Below, piece by piece: positions 1 through 5,842 of a stretch of DNA of 5,876 bases (position 1 is its first letter; the number at the start of each line of letters is the position of its first letter). Position numbers and translations under genes: made by a program. Source of the DNA: Eubacteriales bacterium (GTDB lineage: Bacteria > Bacillota > Clostridia > Christensenellales > CAG-138); NCBI GenBank assembly GCA_028701165.1, contig JAQVRG010000108.1, positions 1 through 5,876 of the forward strand. Reading direction: 5' to 3'. A model generated the notes under the pieces. That model made no database searches. It worked only from the letters and a program-made list of their open reading frames with translations, and was not told the origin of the DNA.

Positions 1-1394
1 CCAAGATGGTATCCGAATATGTATCCCTCGGCGATTACGCCGGCGCCAAGCGCGTTTTCCGCGTGGCGCTGCTCATCTTGGCGGGCATCGGCCTTTTTAC
101 GGGCGCGCTGATGTTTGTGGGAAGCGGCGCGCTTGCCAAGCTTTCCACCTTCACGGAAGCGTCGCTTAGCTTTAAGGCGCTTGCCCCGGCGCTCTTCTTC
201 GTGTCCGTCATGTGCGCTTACAGAGGGTATTTGCAAGGCATGCAGATGATGACCGGCACCGCCGTATCGCAGGTCGCCGAACAGGTGTTCAAGCTGATCA
301 TCGGCTTGTTTTTAGCCATCAAGCTTCTTCCCAAAGGCCCTGAATACGCCGCCATGGGCGCGCTCATCGGCGTAACGATCTCCGAGCTTGCTGGGTTAGT
401 CGTCATCATCGTTTACTACTACGCCAAGCGGGATATGTTTGAAGGGCAGATCGAAAAGCAGACCGCCTTTCGGGATATCCAGCGCGGCACGATGGCAAAC
501 CAGCTTGTGGCGATCGCCCTCCCCATCACCATCGGCGCGTCCATCAGCCCGCTTTCGGGCATTGTGGATTCCGCGCTGATCGGGCGCATACTTCGCGGCC
601 TCGACTTTACCGAGGAAGCCGCAAAAACCGCCTTTTCCCTGCTGCGCACCAACGTGACCACGCTCGTCAACATGCCAAGCGTGCTGACCATGGCGCTTGC
701 CATGAGCCTTGTGCCCGCCATCTCTTATGCCATGGCGCAGCGGGATTATAAAAGCGTGCGCGCCAACGTGCAGCTTGGCTTAAAGCTGGCGCTCATCATA
801 GGCTTGCCCTGCGCCGTCGGCCTGTTCATCCTAAGCAAGCCCGTTTTAGCGCTCCTGTATCCTTCTCTGTCTCCCGTCAATCTGGAAATCGCTTCGGAGC
901 TTTTGAAAACGGCTTCGGTTGGCGTGTTGTTCCTATCGCTTGTGCAGAGCATGACGGGCGCGATCCAAGGGATCGGCAAGCCGAGCATACCCGTGTTCAA
1001 TCTCTTTATTGGCTTCATCCTCAAGGTCGCCGTCATGTGCGCGCTCATCCGCATACCGCGCATCAACATTCATGGCGCGGCCGTATCCACGGTGGTACTC
1101 TACGCTTACGCGGGGCTTGCAGACGTCGTATACGCGCTTCGCGTTACCAAACTGCGTGTACGCATGCTGGACGTTGTGCTTAAGCCCGTCGTTTGCACGT
1201 CCGCCATGGGCGTAGCCGTCTATTTCTGTTACGAGCTTCTCAAGACTCACGGCAGGCTGGGTACGCTCCTGCCTATCCTTGCGGGCGTCGCCGTATACGC
1301 GCTGCTTTGCGTATTGCTTCGCGTATTCAGCGAAACCGAGCTTATGCAAATTCCCGGCGGCAGAAGGCTGCGCCGCATCATGTACCGCAAATAA
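1..1394 (+). CDS. spoVB: SpoVB/MurJ-family lipid-linked oligosaccharide flippase, 5'-truncated by the window edge
   Basis: Polytopic inner-membrane protein of the MOP superfamily (MurJ/SpoVB/Wzx), whose members flip lipid-linked wall precursors; SpoVB itself serves spore-cortex synthesis. The frame is open to base 1 and the ATG at base 6 is internal: the VSEYVSLGDY segment is normally preceded by about 60 residues (two helices). Numbering from that Met (462 residues seen), family signatures are YRGYLQGMQ (72-80) with SQVAEQVFKL (88-97), LPITIGASISPLSGIVDSAL (172-191), AMSLVPAIS (232-240) and QGIGKPSIPVFN (321-332). About 12 hydrophobic helices are visible of the 14 expected, and the tail is basic (GGRRLRRIMYRK). 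It precedes mazG by 18 bases, as in the Bacillus yabM-yabN pair and the clostridial spoVB-mazG-HU order. Family assignment is firm. Whether it serves spore cortex (SpoVB proper), general wall synthesis (YabM/MurJ-like) or another polysaccharide cannot be told here, so the symbol is a family-level name. Confidence 0.88.
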   Translation, partial: KMVSEYVSLGDYAGAKRVFRVALLILAGIGLFTGALMFVGSGALAKLSTFTEASLSFKALAPALFFVSVMCAYRGYLQGMQMMTGTAVSQVAEQVFKLIIGLFLAIKLLPKGPEYAAMGALIGVTISELAGLVVIIVYYYAKRDMFEGQIEKQTAFRDIQRGTMANQLVAIALPITIGASISPLSGIVDSALIGRILRGLDFTEEAAKTAFSLLRTNVTTLVNMPSVLTMALAMSLVPAISYAMAQRDYKSVRANVQLGLKLALIIGLPCAVGLFILSKPVLALLYPSLSPVNLEIASELLKTASVGVLFLSLVQSMTGAIQGIGKPSIPVFNLFIGFILKVAVMCALIRIPRINIHGAAVSTVVLYAYAGLADVVYALRVTKLRVRMLDVVLKPVVCTSAMGVAVYFCYELLKTHGRLGTLLPILAGVAVYALLCVLLRVFSETELMQIPGGRRLRRIMYRK

Positions 1395-1398
1395 TACC

Positions 1399-1403
1399 GG
1401 AGG
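1399..1403 (+). promoter_or_regulatory. Ribosome binding site of mazG
   Basis: GGAGG lies 9 bases before the ATG at 1413, in the 18-base gap after the flippase stop (1392-1394). It fixes the mazG start. The gap has no room for a separate terminator and promoter, so the two genes are probably co-transcribed. Confidence 0.85.
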
Positions 1404-1412
1404 CAAACCCCT

Positions 1413-2855
1413 ATGCCTGTTCTTACCGTTATCCCTCTCTCCATCCCCGGCTGCTTAAGCGAAAACGCCAAGGCCGCCATACGACAGGCGAACCGCCTGT
1501 TTTTGCAGACGGACGCGCATCCGAGCGCCGCGTGGATCAAGGACGAGGGGCTTTCCTATGTCTCGATGGACGATCTGTATGAGGGCAGCGCGGATTTCGA
1601 CGCGCTCAACGCCGCCATCGCCGCGCGCCTTATTTGCCAAGAGGACGCCGTATACGCCGTCCCCGGACGCGGCCCGGGAACGGCGCAGCTTGCGGCGCTT
1701 CGTTTGGCGGCGAAGGACGCGCAAACGGAACTGCGCCTCTGTGCGGGCGTAGGCTACGGACAAGCCGCCCTCGCAGCGTTGGGCGAAAGCCCGGACACGG
1801 CGCGCGTATGCACCGCCATGTCCCTTAGCAACGCCATGATCGACACGCGCAGCACGCTTTGCGTCGAAGAGGTCGATACGCCGCTGCGCGCGGGCGAGAT
1901 CAAGCTTCGCCTGTCCGACGCGTATCCCGACGCTTATCCCGTATCCCTTTGCGTTATGGACGCGTATGGCGCGTACGCCGCGCATACCCTTCCCCTCTAT
2001 ATGCTGGATCGCCAGCCGGCAGCGCTCTATTACGCATCCACCGTGCTGATCGTGCCGCCGGCGTCGCTCACCGAACTTTCCCGCTACTCCATGGAGGATC
2101 TTCTTAGCGTTATGCGCAGGCTTCGCGCCCCCGGCGGCTGCCCGTGGGACGCGGAGCAGACCCACGCCTCCCTTCGCAAGTCCTTGCTGGAGGAGACCTA
2201 CGAGGTGCTCCAAACCATCGACGACGAGGATACGCCGGCCATGTGCGAGGAGCTTGGCGATCTGCTGCTGCAAATCGCGTTTCACACCATCATCGAGGAG
2301 GAGAAGGCCGGCTTTACCATGCAGGATGTGACAAGCGGCCTCGTGGGCAAGCTGATCTACCGCCATCCGCACGTTTTTGGCGATACGGCTGTAAAAAACG
2401 CGGATGAAGTGCTTGTGAACTGGGAAAAACTAAAGAAGACGGAAAAGCACATGGGCACGCAGTCGGAGGTCATGGACGCGCTGCCCCGCGCGCTGCCTGC
2501 GCTCATGTACAGCACAAAGGTGCAGAAAAAGGCCGCCGATGTGGGCTTCGACTGGAAGGAAGCCGCACCCGCGCTCGATAAGGTCTATGAGGAGGCCGAC
2601 GAGGTAAAGGCTGCGATGCTGGAAAACAACGACGCGCATATCGAGGAGGAGCTTGGCGATCTGCTCTTTGCCTGCGTCAATGTAGCGAGGCTGCTCCACA
2701 AGGACAGCGAGCTTATGCTTCGCGCCGCCGCGGACAAGTTCGTGCGCCGCTTCAAACGCGTCGAAGCCGCGGTTTTGGCGGACGGAAAACGCATGGAGGA
2801 GCTGCCGCTTGAGACGTTGGACGCCTACTGGGACAAGCTAAAGCATACGCGCTGA
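1413..2855 (+). CDS. mazG: MazG (YabN-type) nucleoside triphosphate pyrophosphohydrolase with N-terminal tetrapyrrole-methylase-like domain
   Basis: Cytoplasmic house-cleaning enzyme; the family hydrolyses (d)NTPs, including non-canonical ones, to NMP and pyrophosphate with Mg2+. The 480 residues match the length and three-domain order of Bacillus YabN. Residues 1-220 resemble the tetrapyrrole (corrin/porphyrin) methylase fold: DDLYEG (53-58), YAVPGRGPG (81-89), EIKLRLSDAYPDAYPV (162-177), PLYMLDR (194-200). Residues about 228-345 are MazG domain 1, with the hallmark GCPWDAEQTHASL (242-254), metal-binding EExxE (E260, E261, E264) and ExxD (E280, D283), then RHPHVFGD (317-324). Residues about 365-478 are MazG domain 2, with EExxE (393-397) and ExxD (E413, D416), so both metal sites look intact. 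The usual N-terminal GLGxG-type SAM motif is replaced by PLSIPG (8-13), so methylase activity is doubtful. The start is set by GGAGG at 1399-1403. No convincing terminator follows, so some read-through into hup is possible. Confidence 0.95.
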   Translation: MPVLTVIPLSIPGCLSENAKAAIRQANRLFLQTDAHPSAAWIKDEGLSYVSMDDLYEGSADFDALNAAIAARLICQEDAVYAVPGRGPGTAQLAALRLAAKDAQTELRLCAGVGYGQAALAALGESPDTARVCTAMSLSNAMIDTRSTLCVEEVDTPLRAGEIKLRLSDAYPDAYPVSLCVMDAYGAYAAHTLPLYMLDRQPAALYYASTVLIVPPASLTELSRYSMEDLLSVMRRLRAPGGCPWDAEQTHASLRKSLLEETYEVLQTIDDEDTPAMCEELGDLLLQIAFHTIIEEEKAGFTMQDVTSGLVGKLIYRHPHVFGDTAVKNADEVLVNWEKLKKTEKHMGTQSEVMDALPRALPALMYSTKVQKKAADVGFDWKEAAPALDKVYEEADEVKAAMLENNDAHIEEELGDLLFACVNVARLLHKDSELMLRAAADKFVRRFKRVEAAVLADGKRMEELPLETLDAYWDKLKHTR

Positions 2856-2894
2856 TTTTCGCCCTGCGCTTTGGCTTTTTCACGAAAAAAAGGC

Positions 2895-2923
2895 TTGTGT
2901 TCCTTCAACCTTGCTGATAGAAT
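2895..2923 (+). promoter_or_regulatory. Sigma-A type promoter of hup
   Basis: The -35 box TTGTGT (2895-2900) and -10 box TAGAAT (2918-2923) are separated by exactly 17 bases. TGA directly before the -10 gives a TGn extended -10. Transcription would start near 2930, leaving a leader of about 44 bases. Its position between mazG and hup suggests that HU is transcribed independently of the upstream genes, as expected for an abundant nucleoid protein. Assigned by consensus match only. Confidence 0.65.
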
Positions 2924-2944
2924 AGAAGCCGGTCGAAAAAACCG

Positions 2945-2954
2945 TTATTAATAA
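2945..2954. other. Perfect 10-base AT palindrome in the hup leader
   Basis: TTATTAATAA is its own reverse complement and sits 6 bases before the GGAGG of hup, just downstream of the predicted transcription start. It could be a regulator or HU binding site, or simply an unstructured AT-rich translation enhancer. Nothing in the sequence decides between these. Confidence 0.3.
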
Positions 2955-2960
2955 CACACA

Positions 2961-2965
2961 GGAGG
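2961..2965 (+). promoter_or_regulatory. Ribosome binding site of hup
   Basis: GGAGG (AGGAGG if base 2960 is counted) lies 8 bases before the ATG at 2974. This is near-optimal and fits strong expression of HU. Confidence 0.85.
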
Positions 2966-2973
2966 ATCAACCC

Positions 2974-3246
2974 ATGAATAAGACCGAATTGATCGCAGCC
3001 GTCGCAGAGAAGAGCGCGCTGTCCAAGAAAGACGCTGAGAAGGCCGTCACCGCTGCCCTCGATACCATTACCGAAACGCTGGTAAAGGGCGAGAAGGTTC
3101 AGCTGGTAGGCTTTGGCGCTTTTGAAGTACGCGAGCGTCCCTCCCATAAGGGTCATAACCCCATGACCGGCGCTGAGATCACCATTGCGGCCAGCAAGAG
3201 CGCTGCTTTCCGCGTAGGCAAGGCGCTTAAGGATGCCCTTAATTAA
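2974..3246 (+). CDS. hup: DNA-binding protein HU (HU/IHF family)
   Basis: Small dimeric histone-like protein that bends and compacts DNA in the nucleoid. Its 90 residues are the standard length of a bacterial HU. It opens with the typical MNKTELIAAVAEKS; the family signature covers G46 to G66 (GFGAFEVRERP, then KGHNPMTG), with the DNA-intercalating proline at P63 in NPMTG. The C-terminal helix is FRVGKALKDALN. HU proteins usually carry arginines near 58 and 61 in the beta-arm; here both are histidines (H58, H61). Position after spoVB and mazG is the usual clostridial place for this HU copy, next to a small S4-domain RNA-binding gene that is absent here. It has its own promoter (2895-2923), a strong ribosome binding site and a strong terminator, so it is probably a monocistronic, highly expressed gene. 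Confidence 0.97.
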   Translation: MNKTELIAAVAEKSALSKKDAEKAVTAALDTITETLVKGEKVQLVGFGAFEVRERPSHKGHNPMTGAEITIAASKSAAFRVGKALKDALN

Positions 3247-3261
3247 GGCTCCCGCGATAGC

Positions 3262-3300
3262 AAAAACCGCGGCGGCGCATCTGCGCCGCCGCGTTCTTTA
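3262..3300. terminator. Bidirectional intrinsic terminator between convergent hup and the L,D-transpeptidase
   Basis: A perfect 11-bp all-GC stem (3268-3278 with 3283-3293) closes an ATCT loop. On the + strand it is followed by the T-rich TTCTTTATTCTT, 22 bases after the hup stop. On the - strand the same stem is followed by GGTTTTTG (complement of the A-run at 3262-3266), serving the operon that stops at 3317. Both convergent units can therefore end on one hairpin. Confidence 0.9.
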
Positions 3301-3316
3301 TTCTTAATCCGTTGCT

Positions 3317-4603
3317 TTAACCTGCAAAGCCCGCGTCAAGAAGGTCGTCCTGCTCGACTTCCTCCGTTGTAAGTGCGCCGGAGGAATCCGCGGGGGTTGC
3401 GCTTTCCTCCGATGCCGGCGTGCGCTCAGGCGCTAAGCTTGTTTCCGGCCGCGGCGTTTTTGGGGGCTTCGGCGTCGTTTCCGCGACAGGCGACGGCGTG
3501 ATATCCGCCGTGGGCTCGGGCGTTGGCAGTCCCATCCGCGCCGCGTAAGCCGCAAGCTGCGCTGCCTCGTCGTAGGGGAACATGGAAATGTCGGGGCGCG
3601 TCTTGCGGATTTGGATATAGCCCTCAATATCCCAATACCGGATCTTATACCAGCCCTTCTCCGGGTCGGTTTCGAGTATATTCAGGCTGGTATCGCGCGG
3701 CATGCGGCAAAGCTTTTCCGCCTTCACGTCAGGCTCAGCAAACACATCCGTGGTGGTCTTGGTCGCGCGGCCATTTTCGTAGGTCTCCACCGCGTCCTTC
3801 TGATAGGTAACATAGATGCGCTTGACATAGCCCTCCCGGTCGTCCACCGCGACCTTGACCCACGGGTCGCCCTCCTGCAACACCCGCACCTCCGTGCCGG
3901 CCTTTAGGCGGCGGATAAACTCATCGTTGCTGCCGTTGCCCGTGCGAAGCTGCGCGTTATCAAACGTCACCCAAGCGTGCCGGTCCGCAAGCTCCGGCGC
4001 GTCGTCCGCGATCGCCGCCTGATACGCCTTGTACGCCTCGTAATCCAAGGGCGATTTCAGGCTCTTTTTCTCCGCCTTCGATAACGGCGGTTCATCGTTG
4101 CCTATGGTGATGCTGCTGCCGGGGCAAATATTATAATAAACCCATTTCGCGTACTCCACATATAAACGGATACAGCCATGCGAAGCGCGTTTGCCCATGT
4201 TGCTAAAGGGCGTGCGCAGAAGCTTTTGTACGTCCCTGCCGCTAAAACCTATGGAGTGGATATAGATGCCGCGCACCACCTGCGTCCAATAGCGGGCGTA
4301 TTCGCCGTTAAAATGCGCGAATTTGCCGAAGCGCTCCTTGCCGCCGATCTTATAGGTGCCCGTCGGCGTGGGCGTAAGATCCGCGCCCGTACTGCAAAGC
4401 ATGCGGCGTACGATACGCGTATACGCGCCGTCGTCGTCCTTTTCGTAAGCGGTCAAAACCTGATCCCGCATATTCAAATACAGGCGGTATCTATCGGCGT
4501 CCGTATTCTTCATCTCGTCGCGCGCCAAAGCCGTCGCGCCTGTGCACAAGGTCGCGGCTAATAACGCCAAAGCGGCCAGCCGCCGCAATATCCCTTTTCT
4601 CAT
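3317..4603 (-). CDS. Secreted L,D-transpeptidase: YkuD catalytic domain, two SH3-like domains, Pro/Thr-rich tail
   Basis: Extracytoplasmic peptidoglycan enzyme; YkuD-fold L,D-transpeptidases form 3-3 peptide cross-links or attach proteins to the wall through an active-site cysteine. Of 428 residues, 1-27 form a signal peptide (basic n-region MRKGILRR, hydrophobic core, ALA cleavage site before R28); C20 is not in a lipobox. The catalytic domain is about 35-168: TPTGTYKI (78-85), IYIHSIGF with H116 (113-120), and the signature ASHGCIRL (140-147) with H142 and nucleophile C144. Two SH3-like domains follow at about 210-268 (W248, EGYVKRIYV) and 283-335 (GWYKIRYWDIEGYI), then a low-complexity Pro/Thr tail (359-407) and an acidic end. 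No LPXTG anchor is present. Its ATG overlaps the stop of the upstream lipoprotein gene (ATGA, 4600-4603). GGGAG at 4615-4619, 11 bases upstream inside that gene, is the likely ribosome binding site. The fold and catalytic residues are clear; the exact reaction and partner are not. Confidence 0.92.
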   Translation of the reverse strand: MRKGILRRLAALALLAATLCTGATALARDEMKNTDADRYRLYLNMRDQVLTAYEKDDDGAYTRIVRRMLCSTGADLTPTPTGTYKIGGKERFGKFAHFNGEYARYWTQVVRGIYIHSIGFSGRDVQKLLRTPFSNMGKRASHGCIRLYVEYAKWVYYNICPGSSITIGNDEPPLSKAEKKSLKSPLDYEAYKAYQAAIADDAPELADRHAWVTFDNAQLRTGNGSNDEFIRRLKAGTEVRVLQEGDPWVKVAVDDREGYVKRIYVTYQKDAVETYENGRATKTTTDVFAEPDVKAEKLCRMPRDTSLNILETDPEKGWYKIRYWDIEGYIQIRKTRPDISMFPYDEAAQLAAYAARMGLPTPEPTADITPSPVAETTPKPPKTPRPETSLAPERTPASEESATPADSSGALTTEEVEQDDLLDAGFAG

Positions 4604-5628
4604 GCCGTATGGTTCTCCCGCAGTTCCTCTAAAATATCCGGCTGATACGCACGCTCGGTTTCCGTATCCAGCGTTTCCAATATATCGTTTATTTCTGTAG
4701 TTCCCGCGCGGTACAGCGCGATCACCTCGTCAGAGCGTACGCACAGCGGCGTGAGCGTATAGTTCTCTTCGATCTTCTCCCCCGCCATCGCGCATAGCAG
4801 CATCCGCACGGCAAGCCTTCCCGCGCCATATTGGTTTTCGCCCACAGCCGTACCCATGAGGAAATGCGCCTCGATCATGGCTTCCATATGCGCGGGTAAA
4901 AGCCCCACAGTACAGATCTCCACCGCGTCGCCCCGCTTCGCCGCCTTGAGAACGTCAAAGCCGCATAAAGCAAGCTCCGGCGCGTCCGTGAACACCGTAT
5001 CCAGCCTGCCCGGCGTAATGCCGGAAAGCGCGTCGCCAAGCCACGCCGCCGCCCGCTCCTCTATAACCTCCATGGAGCCGTCGCTGGGCGTGAACATGCC
5101 TTTATCCTGCAATTTTCCATCGGAGGTCATGGCTAGATACGCTTCGCGCGCCCCGCCGTCCTGTTCGGCGAACACGCCCAGTACGCGAACGGGCGCTTCA
5201 TGCGAAGGATAGGTATACATGGCCTGTAAAGCGGCTGCCGGAGCCGCCGCGCCGTCATAGACAATCCCAATACAGCCGTCCGGAATCGCGGGCGAATGCG
5301 CGTCGTTCGCGGTATGATAGATCACGGGGATCGAAGCCGCCACGGGGACTTTAGCATAGCTTAGAATCATGCCGTCTCCCGCGGTTTCGCCATGCTTTAC
5401 CCACACGACTGGAACGCCAAACTCCTCAGCCTGCGCCTGTACGCCCTGCATAAACCATTCGTCGGCCGATTCATCGCAGGCAATGGTCACGTCCTTACCA
5501 AACACCTTCTTCATGCCGATCGGCTCCGGCGTCGGAACCGGCGTGGGCGCGGGTACAGCAACGGGCGCCGCGCAGCCCGCGGCAATAAAAAGCAATATCC
5601 CCAGCGCTGCGGCGATCAGTTTTTTCAT
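4600..5628 (-). CDS. Substrate-binding-like lipoprotein, type I periplasmic binding protein fold
   Basis: Probably a membrane-anchored extracellular ligand-binding protein of 342 residues. MKKLIAAALGILLFIAAGC is a lipoprotein signal peptide with AAGC as lipobox and C19 the lipidated residue, followed by a Pro-rich spacer (21-37, PAPTPVPTPEPIG). From about 45 the pattern fits the LacI/ribose-binding-like family: a strand-helix opening (DVTIACDESADEWFMQGVQA, then AEEFGVPVVWV), a hinge-like PVIYHTAND (101-109), the second lobe from VRVLGVF (147-153), VFTDAPELALCGFDVLKAA (212-230), and GAGRLAVRMLLCAMAGEKI (268-286). The length is normal for the family. An in-frame extension to 5835 is possible, but MKK is chosen because GGGAG lies 6 bases upstream and the signal peptide begins there. 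No permease or ATPase gene adjoins it here, so it may act as a sensor or orphan binding protein. The ligand is unknown. The gene overlaps the L,D-transpeptidase start by 4 bases. Confidence 0.8.
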   Translation of the reverse strand: MKKLIAAALGILLFIAAGCAAPVAVPAPTPVPTPEPIGMKKVFGKDVTIACDESADEWFMQGVQAQAEEFGVPVVWVKHGETAGDGMILSYAKVPVAASIPVIYHTANDAHSPAIPDGCIGIVYDGAAAPAAALQAMYTYPSHEAPVRVLGVFAEQDGGAREAYLAMTSDGKLQDKGMFTPSDGSMEVIEERAAAWLGDALSGITPGRLDTVFTDAPELALCGFDVLKAAKRGDAVEICTVGLLPAHMEAMIEAHFLMGTAVGENQYGAGRLAVRMLLCAMAGEKIEENYTLTPLCVRSDEVIALYRAGTTEINDILETLDTETERAYQPDILEELRENHTA

Positions 5629-5634
5629 GCGTTT

Positions 5635-5639
5635 CTCCC
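5635..5639 (-). promoter_or_regulatory. Ribosome binding site deciding the lipoprotein start
   Basis: Read on the - strand this is GGGAG, 6 bases before the ATG at 5628. The alternative ATG at 5643, five codons upstream in the same frame, has only a weak AGG about 4 bases before it, so 5628 is preferred. Confidence 0.7.
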
Positions 5640-5659
5640 ACATATTTCCTTTTTTCAAG

Positions 5660-5684
5660 AAAAAAGCGCATGCCCGCACGCGCT
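5660..5684 (-). terminator. Terminator-like hairpin in the leader of the lipoprotein operon (possible attenuator)
   Basis: On the - strand a 9-bp stem with one G-T wobble (5684-5676 with 5673-5665, 2-base loop; or 8 bp with a CGGG tetraloop) is followed at once by TTTTTT. It lies between the predicted transcription start near 5703 and the start codon at 5628, so it would stop transcripts before the gene unless disrupted. A second structure, CTTTTTTC with GAAAAAAG (5666-5659 with 5656-5649), uses the same U-run and is mutually exclusive with it. Confidence 0.5.
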
Positions 5685-5709
5685 GTACATTCTCGACAAA
5701 TTCCGACGT

Positions 5710-5738
5710 ATTATACCATATGGCGCGCCGCTTGTCCA
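5710..5738 (-). promoter_or_regulatory. Near-consensus sigma-A promoter of the lipoprotein/L,D-transpeptidase operon
   Basis: On the - strand, -35 TGGACA (5738-5733, one mismatch to TTGACA) and a perfect -10 TATAAT (5715-5710) are 17 bases apart, with TGG giving an extended -10. The predicted start is near 5703, about 75 bases before the lipoprotein ATG. The spacer holds two overlapping palindromes, CCATATGG (5716-5723) and GGCGCGCC (5722-5729), which could be operator sequence. Confidence 0.8.
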
Positions 5739-5806
5739 CGAATTCACGCCGACTCTCCGACTTTACTTTTCCATTATATTCCTGTTTCAAGAAAATATGC
5801 CCCCGT

Positions 5807-5842
5807 AAAAAACAGCCCCATAAACGGCATTGCATTGGGGCT
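5807..5842 (-). terminator. Intrinsic terminator of a - strand gene beyond the right edge
   Basis: On the - strand AGCCCCA (5842-5836) pairs with TGGGGCT (5820-5814) over a 15-base loop, then GTTTTTT follows (T-run 5812-5807). The T-run lies only on this side, so it ends transcription arriving from the right. The stop codons in 5853-5876 could belong to that gene, but no coding sequence can be assigned. The stretch 5629-5876 otherwise holds only the promoter and leader described separately. Confidence 0.7.

Noticed and set aside
1455..2372. A 305-codon open frame antisense to mazG
   Set aside because: It lies wholly opposite a well-supported MazG. Its protein is Arg/Gly/His-rich low-complexity sequence without family motifs, as expected from the complement of GC-rich codons.
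2875..2892. Possible terminator after mazG (CTTTTT pairing with AAAAAG)
   Set aside because: The stem is almost all A-T with no following T-tract, so it is unlikely to terminate efficiently.
4178..4561. A 127-codon open frame on the + strand opposite the L,D-transpeptidase
   Set aside because: It overlaps the catalytic domain on the other strand, shows no recognisable motif, and looks like a shadow of GC-biased codons.
5717..5745. CATATG, GGCGCGCC and GAATTC sites clustered in 29 bases, like a cloning site
   Set aside because: They fall inside and just upstream of a natural-looking promoter, with no vector sequence around. Short palindromes in GC-rich spacer DNA are the simpler explanation.
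5773..5778. A second TATAAT on the - strand, upstream of the operon promoter
   Set aside because: No -35-like hexamer lies 16-18 bases upstream and there is no TGn extension, while the promoter at 5710-5738 is much better.
5629..5835. Longer lipoprotein start giving 411 residues
   Set aside because: The extra 69 residues cover the promoter, leader hairpin and upstream terminator, and would bury the lipoprotein signal peptide. GGGAG precedes the ATG at 5628.
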